From contig NC_020172.2 of the NCBI RefSeq assembly GCF_000224145.3, positions 1,880,066 through 1,944,065 of the forward strand: DNA of 64,000 bases, in the 5' to 3' direction. Position 1 is the stretch's first letter. Each line of letters starts with the position of its first letter. The notes under the pieces are model-generated. The model saw nothing but the letters and a program-made list of their open reading frames with translations, was not told the DNA's origin and made no database searches. Source of the stretch: Ciona intestinalis. Lineage: Eukaryota > Chordata > Ascidiacea > Phlebobranchia > Cionidae. Of the stretch, positions 41,101 to 50,900 are shown in pieces. The translations under genes were made by a program, and so were the position numbers.

Positions 41101-42241
41101 TGTCGGTTGTGATCTTGAAGTAATTTTCAAATTGTCTATGTTTAAATTACTTTCCACGTTTACGGCACCGTATGCTCTAATTATCTCTTCACCTGGTATT
41201 TCACATGAAAACCATACATCTTGCCTTTGTGGGAATAAAAACTGATGGTAAAATGGGGCCTTTCGGTAAGTTTCAACTGATACTGGAGAACTCTTTCCGA
41301 AAGAAATAGAACAGCTGACAGTAACAATAAAAAATTCCGAATATTGTCGAAGGTTGAGAATTTTGCTGTAAACTGTGACGTTTTCTCCAACAGACACCAT
41401 TTGTTTTGGTAGAACCACTGCCACTTCTAGAAAAACAAACGTTATGTTTTACATTTAGGAAAACGATAAAAGCTTAAGTAAGCAATAAAATAATACTACC
41501 GAGTATGATATATCTTGCAATCATAATGCTTTTACAGTTTTGAGGTACTGGTGATACGGAAACAGAACAACGGCCGAATAAATAAAGTTGATTCAACGGC
41601 AGGAGAGATGACCGCATGAAAATACTGTTTCCGACTCTGATACTCCGTTTATGAAAGCATAACTGCAACTGTTGAATAACGTTGTAAATGCCTAATCCGA
41701 TTGTAAAAATTCACATAGCTGAGGACGTATATGGACCCAGCTGTCCCTTTTTATGTCAATCAATTGTTTTTGTTCCTCATATTGGCTATTTTATTTTATG
41801 CTTTTAATATTTTACTAACAGCCGAATCTCATTTAGCCTGAATACTTGAGGGTATCCCAAACAAATGTTAACCAATTTAAACTGATGCGAACTGTGCCAC
41901 ACACTTTTACGCAATGCGATACCTATTTATACTATACGTCTTTCTTGATTATATTAAAATAAGTATATTAAAGCTGTTTCGTATTGTTATATATAATAAT
42001 GTGTGTATAGTACCTTGTTTTTTGTAAACGAAGAATCAACACCTGTGAATGCGTTAAATCAAATTGGAGATCAATCTGAATTGAAACATTAGGTTGGTTG
42101 CATTCTTTGCTTAAAGGAGCACGAATCTCTACCGAGGTCGCATATGTATTAGAAACCAGTCCTGCCAACAGCAAAATGAAAATGCTTAATTGTAAAATGT
42201 TGGTTTTTGTTTTTTTTGTTGTCGTGCCTACTATTAACAGT
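31866..42241 (-). CDS. s-Themis-type sperm receptor: PKD1/REJ-family polycystin with channel domain
   Basis: The sperm-side self-sterility receptor of Ciona is a polycystin-1-like protein. About 32 minus-strand exons were traced, among them 41624-41500, 41426-39807, 39688-39548, 39481-39304, 39246-39053, 38986-38792, 38525-38247, 38184-38062, 37998-37849, 37779-37647, 37587-37514, 37453-37051, 36996-36799, 36743-36579, 36529-36401, 36336-36178, 36121-35997, 35923-35750, a gap, 35190-34989, 34770-34631, 34185-34063, 33963-33822, 33749-33590, 33535-33383, 33325-33185, 33132-32947, 32831-32568, 32503-32445, 32328-32108 and 31989-31866. Order: signal-like segment, extracellular region, REJ, GPS, first membrane helix, PLAT, multi-pass channel half. 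The stop TAA is embedded in AATAAA. The start exon was not found (see the finding on antisense overlap), and the joins around 34400-34540 are uncertain. The identification rests on domain order plus the opposed fibrinogen gene. It could be a PKDREJ-like gene with another role, but the pairing argues against that. Confidence 0.85.
35191..35690. other. Assembly gap, 500 N
   Basis: The gap falls between the PLAT domain and the exon 35190-34989, which runs open into the gap in frame. In relatives this interval encodes the membrane segments directly after PLAT, so one or more s-Themis coding exons are missing. The round length suggests a placeholder size. Confidence 0.95.
35750..36336 (-). other. 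PLAT/LH2 domain of s-Themis
   Basis: Three exons encode YYVTIYTGNRRTAGTSA, then LIGSKKSSKVHIL, LTRGSINSYLITS, VRLWHDNSGRSPEW and FLQRMVVRDLEAN. This is the intracellular PLAT domain found between membrane helices 1 and 2 in all PKD1-family proteins. Confidence 0.9.
36579..36996 (-). other. GPS (GAIN C-terminal) motif of s-Themis
   Basis: The motif spans two exons. CMYWDD, DW, KGC and CECDHF supply the four cysteines and the aromatic residues of the G-protein-coupled receptor proteolysis site. The residue after the HF step, where cleavable GPS motifs carry Thr or Ser, is Pro (HFPVPP). The helix LSWNLWAEFLKNPVIF and what follows it (exon 36529-36401) is the first membrane segment. Confidence 0.8.
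37514..40249 (-). other. REJ domain region of s-Themis
   Basis: From about CLEGVKIRDGNS onward the sequence follows the receptor-for-egg-jelly pattern: a W..F/K core (IRFKWKSFKVD), LLPGLYVIMLEVST, then the IKGGNKRQLG motif. It continues across 39688-39548, 39481-39304 (FYFIRLIVTGEGYS), 39246-39053 (Cys-rich), 38986-38792, 38525-38247 (TFGVAFTVDICNSLGACR) and the helical exons 38184-37514. REJ modules are found only in sea-urchin egg-jelly receptors, PKD1-family proteins and PKDREJ. Confidence 0.8.
38581..38770. mobile_element. MITE family M1, copy 2 (full length, inverse orientation)
   Basis: It starts GTAGGGTGGGGAAAGATGGG and ends GTGTCCCGTCTTCCCCCATC. The internal landmarks of copy 1 appear as complements (CCGTTGTTAATTGTT). 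It lies in an s-Themis intron. Confidence 0.88.
40250..41668 (-). other. N-terminal extracellular region of s-Themis (expected polymorphic recognition part)
   Basis: The exon 41426-39807 encodes about 540 residues without interruption, and its first two thirds match no domain I recognise. They are rich in beta-strand-like alternation and N-glycosylation sequons (NVT, NIT, NDS), for example LPKQMVSVGENVTVY and IVTVSCSISFGKSSP. The short upstream exon (41624 or 41668 to 41500) carries LYLFGRCSVSVSPVPQNC. In published Ciona Themis receptors the N-terminal part is hypervariable between alleles; that this segment is the variable part here is inference. Confidence 0.6.
42014..42241 (-). other. Candidate upstream s-Themis exon antisense to v-Themis exon 1
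   Basis: An open minus-strand frame encodes a signal-like LSIFILLLAGLVSNTYA followed by TSVEIRAPLSKECNQPN and DLTHSQVLILRLQKT. It ends at AAG|GTACTA, a good donor in phase 2, and joins in frame to 41624 after AAACAG. A T-rich acceptor ends near 42242. There is no in-frame ATG, so a start exon further upstream would be needed. Plausible but unproven. Confidence 0.5.
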
Positions 42242-43229
42242 CTTGCTGTAACCACAACACCAATAGCGAAAAAAAGAAATATTCAAACAAGAGTACTTAA
42301 ATTATCAAGACAGCTGCTACATTGTCAAGAGTTAATAAACGAACGTAAGAACAAATGTAAGCTTATCGGCGATCTATTAGTAAAAGAAATACCCAAGTTC
42401 ATAGATCGTTTACATCCTCACAGAGATGCAACATTGAAAAAAATAATGTCCATTAAGAAATTTTATACAGGTACAAGGTTGTTAAAATCTAAAAACTGAA
42501 GCTTATATTTCTAATTACTTATTTTCAGACTGCAGCGGTATTATTCAATCTGGAATATATGACAGCGACGTTTATCCAATTTGGTTGAAAGGTGGATATC
42601 GGTTTATTCACATCTACTGCGACATGGAAAGTGGAAGCCACATAACCAACAAAACTGGTTGGATAACTTTCCAGCAAAGGAAGAATGGTAAAATCAACTT
42701 CAACAGAGGGTGGGAGGATTATGTGAATGGATTTGGAAATCCGAATGAAGATTACTGGGCTGGATTGGAAACTATATTTTTGTTGACATGGCAAAACGAA
42801 ATTGTATTCAGTTACGGATACAGGATATTTCGTCCAAATCTTCGAGTTGATTTGGAAGGATGGGATGGTTTTCATGCTTACGTAGAATATAAACGCTTTT
42901 ATCTAAATTCGGAATCAAACTACAGAATTTCAGGCCTTGGTAAACGTTTCGGAACGGCATATCGATCTAATTTTCGCAACTCAGTGGTGCAGAATGAGTT
43001 TAGTACCTTTGACCACCCTGCCGAAGGGTATTATTTTTTACCTGGCTGCTCCGGGCCCCATAACAGTGGGTGGTGGTTTTTAGGTTGCAGTTTTTCAAAT
43101 CTCAACGGAGTTTATCAAGGACCAACAGAAAAAATGTCCGAGCGCTTTGGTATATACTGGTATCAATGGGTCCTAATTAACCCTAACAATACTGCTTTGA
43201 AACACGCATCGATGAAGATACAATTTTAA
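42176..43229 (+). CDS. v-Themis-type fibrinogen-like vitelline-coat ligand
   Basis: Two exons (42176-42470, 42529-43229) give 331 residues. The first encodes a signal peptide (MLVFVFFVVVPTINSLA after a short basic lead; ATGs at 42176, 42182 and 42197) and a basic, helical stretch with LSRQLLHCQELINE. The second encodes a complete fibrinogen C-terminal domain: DCSGIIQSG, IYCDMESGS, WITFQQRKNGKINFNRGWED, YVNGFGNPNEDYWAG, NEFSTFD, SGWWFLGCSFSNLNGVYQGP. In Ciona, v-Themis proteins sit on the egg vitelline coat and are bound by s-Themis of sperm; a match between their alleles signals self. The gene is transcribed opposite to the adjacent polycystin gene, the published Themis arrangement. A general fibrinogen-related lectin is the alternative. 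Confidence 0.88.
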
Positions 43230-43828
43230 CCTAGAAAGACCCTTGACACCTAATTAATATTGCCTTCCATATAAAGTATTCCTTACCCTGAATTAGTAGC
43301 ATTGTAGCAGGAAATGAACGAACCCACGAAGGAATTGAAGTATACATGGTATGTAGATTTTTCAGTCTTCAGTAGATCTTTAACGCTATATAGCACAAAT
43401 ACATTAAAAACAGACTTTCTGTGTATATATATTGGTAGGCCTATATCTGTGATAAAAGTGACATTCAATAAAGTATGTTACGTTTTGTACCTTTGTGACG
43501 TAATGTACGTTTTTGTGAAATACCCAAACGCAATAATCATACAGCAGCTTTTATTTCAGCAAAATTAAATCACAGTTTAGATTCTTAAAACCTAATACAT
43601 GATGTGTAAGAAAAAGATGACCGAATAAATCATTACTATAGTCAAGTCAAGTGTGTGTTTTGCATCACAATTTACAAACAAAAGTATTAACAAGGCTCAT
43701 CAGACTTCTTGCGACATTACAATTCTTGGCCACTCCCCCAGTTTTTTCCTGTAAATAAGGGGAATTCATTTTCCGAATAGCTTTAGACACATAACGTAGT
43801 AATTTTTTTAAAATAACAATTAACTTTC
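43230..43828. other. Convergent 3' region between v-Themis and the NIDO/AMOP gene
   Basis: About 600 bp holding both 3' UTRs. AATAAA at 43467-43472 on the plus strand could serve v-Themis, and TTTATT at 43550-43555 could serve the minus-strand gene, in which case the transcripts would overlap. No further coding exon was supported, although the missing first exon of s-Themis could lie here. Confidence 0.5.
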
Positions 43829-44982
43829 TTACTTTTTCTTGTAAGACGTCCCATTTCTGTTTTCTGACTTCCCGGAAAAACAAACTCGAGTTCCAATGAT
43901 GAAACAAATAAAGGCAATTATTGTTAAGAAACAAACAATAACAATTATCCAAACAAGCACCATGGGTGGAATCACTTTCCCGAACTTTATACCTGAATAT
44001 AGCTAGTGTGAGATTTAGCATGACAAGTAAAACTGGTTTTAGAGGGCTCACCTTTAACAGTGGTTGGTAATGACGTCATTTCACTTCCGGTTGCTTCTCG
44101 CCTAGCAATGTTTGGCTCACTCTCAGTTGTTGAACTGCTGTACCACCTCCATAGCGCCACACAGCGTAAGATAAGTTGCATGTACTCCTTAATTTCTCGC
44201 AGTTGCAGCTTCAAACCATATTTGGCTTGCACCGAGTTTGAAGTAACTTTGTCCAGATCCACTTTCAATTTCATAACTTTTGCGCTGCTTTCAGTATTAG
44301 CGAACTCACGGACACCGTCTAGCCGAAGTGTTTCTACTTCGATATTTTCGTACTGAGCAGCAGAGTACAGAGATGCACAAACTTGACTTTCGCTTCCGTA
44401 TCTACCAATCCGACTTAGCAAGATAATTAATCTCAAAATGCCGCCGTTGCTTAGTAACCGCAGGGCATTTTGAAACACTAACTTAGCGTTTAGTTTCTGT
44501 TGATCAGTCAGTGACCGATAGTTCTGGTCGCGCATTAGCTGTGGAAAAATTAGACTTATACAGAACAATTTAAAGGGAATTAGGGATAGAGTTTAAAATT
44601 GTTTAATTAAAGTACTGCGGGGTAAGATGAGAAACCTTTAGCACATAGTATTCAAATATCCCGATTGTGTTTTTAACAATTAACAACAGTGTGGGGGGGT
44701 CGTGAGATTACGATTTTTTAATTCTTTAAATGTTCGTTAAATTGGAAGAGAAAGTATAATGAAAACGTGTCCCAACTCCCCCCACCTAATATACTAAAAA
44801 ACACTATATGCCATTATATTCAAAAACGTACCTACCTCACTCGATATTTCATCCAGCACCTCCTGTGACATCATATAGGTTGTTGATGGTGACGTAAACT
44901 TAGGTTGAGGGGTTGATGCAACTTGTTGTGTTGTAGTGGCCACTCGAAATTCTGAATCTGTGGTTGTGGTGATGTCATGAAC
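43829..44982 (-). other. Juxtamembrane, membrane and cytoplasmic end of the NIDO/AMOP protein
   Basis: A Thr/Ser/Pro-rich stalk (44982-44836) is followed by about 160 residues of helix-like sequence with no recognised domain (44538-44052). The last exon (43992-43829) has the membrane helix [20 protein letters not shown] and a short basic tail ending SYKKK. The in-frame stop TAA is at 43831-43829. Confidence 0.85.
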
Positions 44983-47900
44983 TAAATATAAACAAAAATT
45001 TTCTCTTTTTATGGCTGACAACCGTTTATAGGGACTACCGGATTGGAGCAATTGGCGTTTAGCCCATAGACACGCCCACAACGACAGCAGCGTTTAGTCT
45101 CCAAGCTGCATCCTCAATACGTTGGATGCAAGTTAACTCTCTGTATATATTACCCTATACAAGTGTTATGCTAATGGCAGCGACATACCTTTAAATGGTG
45201 TTGTAAGGGCGTTGGCGATAGTCAATTCCGTCGTAGTTGGTGGCTGGTTGCTCGTCTGGCGTACACGGGCATTTAAAAAGGACAAACACACAAGTATTCT
45301 ACATATTTAACCATAAGCTACTTTATCATTACCAAATCCACTGTTATTTTGGAGTATATAAAATTCGTAATAGTGCAAATTAGAAACGTGCGCTACCACA
45401 GCGCTCGTAGGGGCAGCAGTACTGAACAATCTTCTACACGTCGAGTAATCTTCTTGTAATTCATAATTCTCCAAACATAGACATCGAAATGGCAGCCCAA
45501 GTCTACTGTCGTCACATATTTGACTACAGTGTTGTCTTGCGTATTCGTCGCATTCGTTGATTTCTAGTTAATAAATGAGCAACATAATACCATATATACT
45601 GGTATCAAACTAAACTTATATTTACCCCTATATAAAAAAACATTGCCGTATATCACTGCCTGTACTAACTTTGCTGTATAAAGTGTACGTTAAATGCTAC
45701 AAAACTACACCCAATGGCGTTCAATCAATTCTACAACCATGCTCCAAGCTAACGAATGGAGCGAAACGCAAAAATTCTTGCACACGCCACGCACGTGCAC
45801 TCAAGGCAAGCAAGCAGCGAGGAACACGAGAGAAATTATAATTACGAGGGAGAAATTTAGTTGGTAGTGTTACCGAATACACTAATCACCATTTAAACAG
45901 ATGTTGAGTCATTGTTCAGTTAAAAAGTATTATAATAAACGAACTCTCACCGTCGCAACTGTAACCATCTGCAGCAAGTCTGTAGCCGACCTCGCATTGA
46001 CAGTAAAAACTTCCTTCAGTGTTTACGCATCTTCGTTCGCACCCACCGTTATCAGTGAGGCACTCATTGTCATCCATACACCTTTCACCTTCTTCCTGCT
46101 GTGTATTGATAATGTGTTAGATAACGTTGCTACATTACTTACTCGTTAGCGCCACCTGACGGATGCCATGTTCTAAATTAGCCTAATGGTAGTGATATGG
46201 TGTCGTTATCAACAAATGTCGTGATGTCCTTACTGGTGAAGATAAACTAGAAAAGAACTGGCTCCTGGCGGGACTCGAACCCGCAATCTCCGGTTTAGGA
46301 GACCGGCGCCTTCTCCTTTAGGCCACAGGAGCCCACGACATCCAAGTGCAAAGATCCATACTATACAACAAGCGAGTGCAGAGGAAAGGTCTTAAATATT
46401 TTATCATGCATTCCCGTTACAACTAACAGTAAAAATCGAAAATGTGCCTCATCCGCGCGCGCTAAGAAAAGAGAGAAACTAAGAGGAGCGAGGATGGAAA
46501 ATCGAGAAAGAGCTCCCACTCTCACCTCATTTCTTGCTATATGACGTCAGACGTTGACCGCACGCGGAGCATCCACCGACCACCCGTTCTTATATCACCA
46601 GGACAACGGCATTAAAATTTAAAATTGTTTCATTTTCAGGCCTAAATTGTTTCGAGAGAATCGGAAATGATTTACTGTGCGCTGGTGACGTTGTAATCGA
46701 CAAATTAAATATAAACGATGTAAAATACGGAGGTCTTTTATAAACGAATCATTTATCTATAAGCACGTTTAGACTACCTATTCGTAAAAAATGCGTCTAA
46801 ATTGTGTTTCTTATTTCACTTTTTAAAAATTGAAATGCGATTACGGCCAGTAACAAAAAGGGATTGAAAATGTATGGAAAATCAATAATGCAGCAGCGTG
46901 AACTCGCGTCAGAATAACGAAATGCATTTTGATACTGAAACGTATTTGTAGACGTATGCTACAAGTTGTTGTTCAGTTGTTGAACATATGTTATATAAGC
47001 CTTTATTTGTTGGTATTGCCAGCCAAAGATGTTACGTGTGATAAAGTAGTGAAATGCTGACGGAGAATCTTCGAAATATAAAGAATATAATACGTGTTTA
47101 AACATGTCCTGCCTCGCATAGAACTGCTGGTTAGACTCGTTAGAGAAAGGCGCGTATATATATAAGCAAATGCTACATTTTGTCAAACATTGCACTGTAC
47201 AAATTAAGTTTTTAACAAAATACGATATTCTAAATCTTTAGTGTTGTTGAAATAGAGTAGGCCTAACAATATTTCAAGTTTAGTTGCATCTTACACATTT
47301 TAGCATTTTGCTCACCTCTAACTTGTAACCAAGTTTGCACGAGCAAAGGAATCCACCAAGAGTGTTAATACATTCCGCTGCTGTGTCGTTGCAATCATGT
47401 CCTTCAGCGCATTCATCGATATCTACAGTAAAAGGTCAAATTAACTGACAGTAAAGTAATAGAGTAGGTTGGGGGAAGATGGGACACCTTTTTATTCTAC
47501 TTTCTCGTCCCGTTTAGCAGTAAACAAAGAAAATTCAAAGAACTTCAAAACCATATTCTTACAACTCCCATATAAACTGTTGTTAATTGTTTAAAACACG
47601 ATCAGGGTATTTGGATATTATATGCTAAACGCATTTTGTATAGGTGGGGGAAGATGGGACACATTTACATTCAATTTTTTCATCCCATTTGGTAGTAAAC
47701 AAAGAAAATTTAAACATTTATAAAACTGTATTCTCACGGCTCCCATAGACCGTTGTTTATTGTTTAACAGGATATTCAGATATTATGTACTAAAGGTGTC
47801 CTATAACTCCTCCAACCTATTATATCTTTACCCGTATTAAATAGTAATAGCATAAGAGTGATGTGCCGGCGTATGTTCTTAACTCGTATGTTACAAAACG

Positions 47901-50900
47901 GGTATTTAAGGTAAATGGTAAGGTAAATTCGCACCTTCACATATTCGGCTTTCCTCTTCGGTCTTACGAAAACCATCGAAGCAGGTGCATGAATATCCAT
48001 ATACTTCATGGCGACATGTAGCGTTCATGCATTCATGTGAACCCTCGCTACCACGTGGTTTCAAGCACGGGTTGTCATGGTAACAAGTCTCTCCGTTGCC
48101 TCTCGACAAAGACTCGGGACAGTCGCCACATTCATACCACTTAGCGACATCTCCCGGGCGAGGTTGGAAAGGTTGTATCTCGTTGCACTCGACACCATAA
48201 AAGCATGGGTTCTCACTGCATAATCAAATTTGAACTAAACATCGTAAAGTGTTTGACTTTCCAGACCTTCAATAATATGATGAGATATTTTATTAGCTTA
48301 AGATACAAAATGCGTACGAGGTATATTTTTAGCAGCATAAATAATTTAAACTATAAAAGCTAATGTCATAACGCTCCAAACAGTTGTATTTCTTATCACT
48401 GCAAGATTATCATGTGTAAACATATACAAACTAAACGCTGTGATATACGACTCCACACAAGTGACCAAACATGAACAACCACAGCTAACCTGCATGATCT
48501 TGCTCTCTCCTCACATCTCTCTCCCACAAATCCAACGTCACAATCACATGCTGCCTGCGTCACAAACGGCCCTCCACCGTTGGCCTCTCTGTTTGTGACG
48601 CAGGTGCCTCGTTCACAACGACACAATGTGACGTCAGGAAATATTAGTGATGTCACACCATCATCCGATGACGTCACGTTAAGACGCATTGTTTCAACCA
48701 CTGTCAAGTTGTTGGTTCTGTAAAAGCAATATTGTAGTAACCTACCATGAGCGGTTTTATAAGCATACATATTGGTTAAATTAAGTTCGATTAAATTATA
48801 AAAGGAAACGTAAAACAGTAAAATTTTCAGCCAGTAGTGTATTCATTCATTTATTTATTCAATATTTCTATTTTGGTAAGACTCTGTTTGCTACTTAAAC
48901 ATGTTATATTTTCGGACGGTACCTGAATCGGATAAGTCCGTTTTCACTGTTTGCAGAAAAATCGTAGTTTGTTGTAACGTCACCGGATACGCCTGTTACG
49001 TTAACTATGACGTCATAACCATCGGCGACTTTGGTCGCTATTACTTGGGCAGAACTGGAACTCGTTTGAGCTGAAACAGTGATGTGTGAAACAGTACTAT
49101 ATCATAAGTAAAAACGAGCCATAAATACTTAATTTTCAAAAGTAAATATTAATAGAGAAAATAAATATTTATCGCTGTGGTGTGATTACGCACTGTCTCT
49201 GTGTTTCGTGTATTTCGTTGAAGACTTCCAATGAATAATGCATCTCGTGAATGTCAATTATATAATCACAACAAACGACCAAATAAGACGACTGTAAAAG
49301 TTTGATTAATTTTTCATGAGTGACTGTAATATATCGACACCATACACCCATATGTATGCTTTACCTGCATAAACTTGTCTTTCGTTTGTTTGTTCGCCTT
49401 GACTGATGTGACGCAACGTCATAGAGGATAAGTATGACGTCACATTGATACCAGTCGGGTATCTTGAAAAGAAAGATTCTTCGTACACGGAACGGTGATG
49501 AGCATCCGCAATACTTTTCAGGTCACCTATTCGTGTGTAATTAGATTAAGGGGAATTAAAGATTCAGTTTAATTAAACAGTAGCAATGCACATAGATTGT
49601 TTTTTTTTTGTCACAATAACTATTGAAATGAAAGACATCTATTTATTCTGGGGTGGCAGGCAACTACAGTTGTAATATATATATAGTAGGGTGGGGAGAG
49701 ACGGGACACCTTTAGCACATAACATCAAAATATCCTGTTTTAAACAATTAACAACAGTTTATGGGAGTCGTCAGTGTACGGTTTTATAATTCTTTGAATG
49801 TTCTTTGTTTATTACCTAACTGAACGAGAAAACTGAATGAACAGGTGTCCCATTTCCCCCACCCTATTATATAACACCAGTGTTCTATTTGGAACAGCTC
49901 ATGCATTTTGAGTTACCGCAGATTTAACTTTGTAGGTGACTATTTTTTTTGTTGTTTGTTGGCTGACAGTTCGGGACTTTTTCTGTTAAAGTTGAAATGC
50001 ATATGTCGCTACTTATAAAATCACATTCTTACAAGGAAACTCTACTTGTGGATTTCCAGTTACTGGTCTTGCACCATAGCAGTTTCCACGCTGACTTAAA
50101 ATTCCAGATGTGGAGTTAGGATTGTTTGAAAACGCCCCACCATCGAACGATGCAAAGAATCTCAAACCATCTTCATCATCGGCAATAGAAACGTTGATAA
50201 AATGACCTAAGATTGTATATATCTGCTAATTAATTGTTTGTATACAACTCTTAATGTATTAGCCTACATATACATCAAATATTTTATAACTTTTAAATTT
50301 AAGCCGATGATTTAGCTATCTACGTATACTACTTTTTACATATTTGGAGCTTATTATAGTGAATACATTTCACAAATTTTTAAAACGTTGGCTGATTTTT
50401 ATATGCCATTACAACATATCTGCCAAATTTTAAACACTATTATTTCGAGACAATAATCAAATATTGTGTATGTAAAAATGCTCGATAGCTCTGTGTATTT
50501 TTCTTACCAGATCGTGTTGCTATAGCATAATATGAATCAGTCGAATTAACACGAAGATCAACATCATTAAGAAGATCATCGCATTCTTCATCATCTACGA
50601 TGCAAATTATTTCTCCGTCTTCAGATGGAGGAAGATAAAACTCCAGAGTGATGTTGTTGAGTTTAAGAGCAAGTGCAGTGAATGTGGATGCTAACATGTG
50701 GAAACAATGCGTTAATGTATAAGAAGTAAGGTATACATAATTATGAGATAAAAATTTATTCCATGTACTGATGCCTTAGCGTGATTCAATGCCGTATTCT
50801 ACAAGCCGACAGACTGTCGGTGTGTATATATTTATACCATATATAGTTATATGCAACAATATTCTATCATAACTAAATACGAAAACCGGCAGGCGAATAA

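Larger units (their letters stand above)
45398..48717 (-). other. C-terminal EGF cluster of the NIDO/AMOP protein
   Basis: EGF-type modules: [18 protein letters not shown] to [13 protein letters not shown] (48717-48490), a Cys-rich stretch ending [16 protein letters not shown] (48215-47935), [14 protein letters not shown] to [13 protein letters not shown] (47422-47316), [16 protein letters not shown] to [11 protein letters not shown] (46095-45951), and [16 protein letters not shown] to [11 protein letters not shown] (45563 to about 45398). Several have the D-I/N-E-C calcium-binding start. Confidence 0.85.

Noticed and set aside
43283-43468. Minus-strand 61-codon frame considered as the missing start exon of s-Themis
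   Set aside because: No signal-peptide-like stretch at the start and no splice donor in the right phase. The start exon remains unknown.
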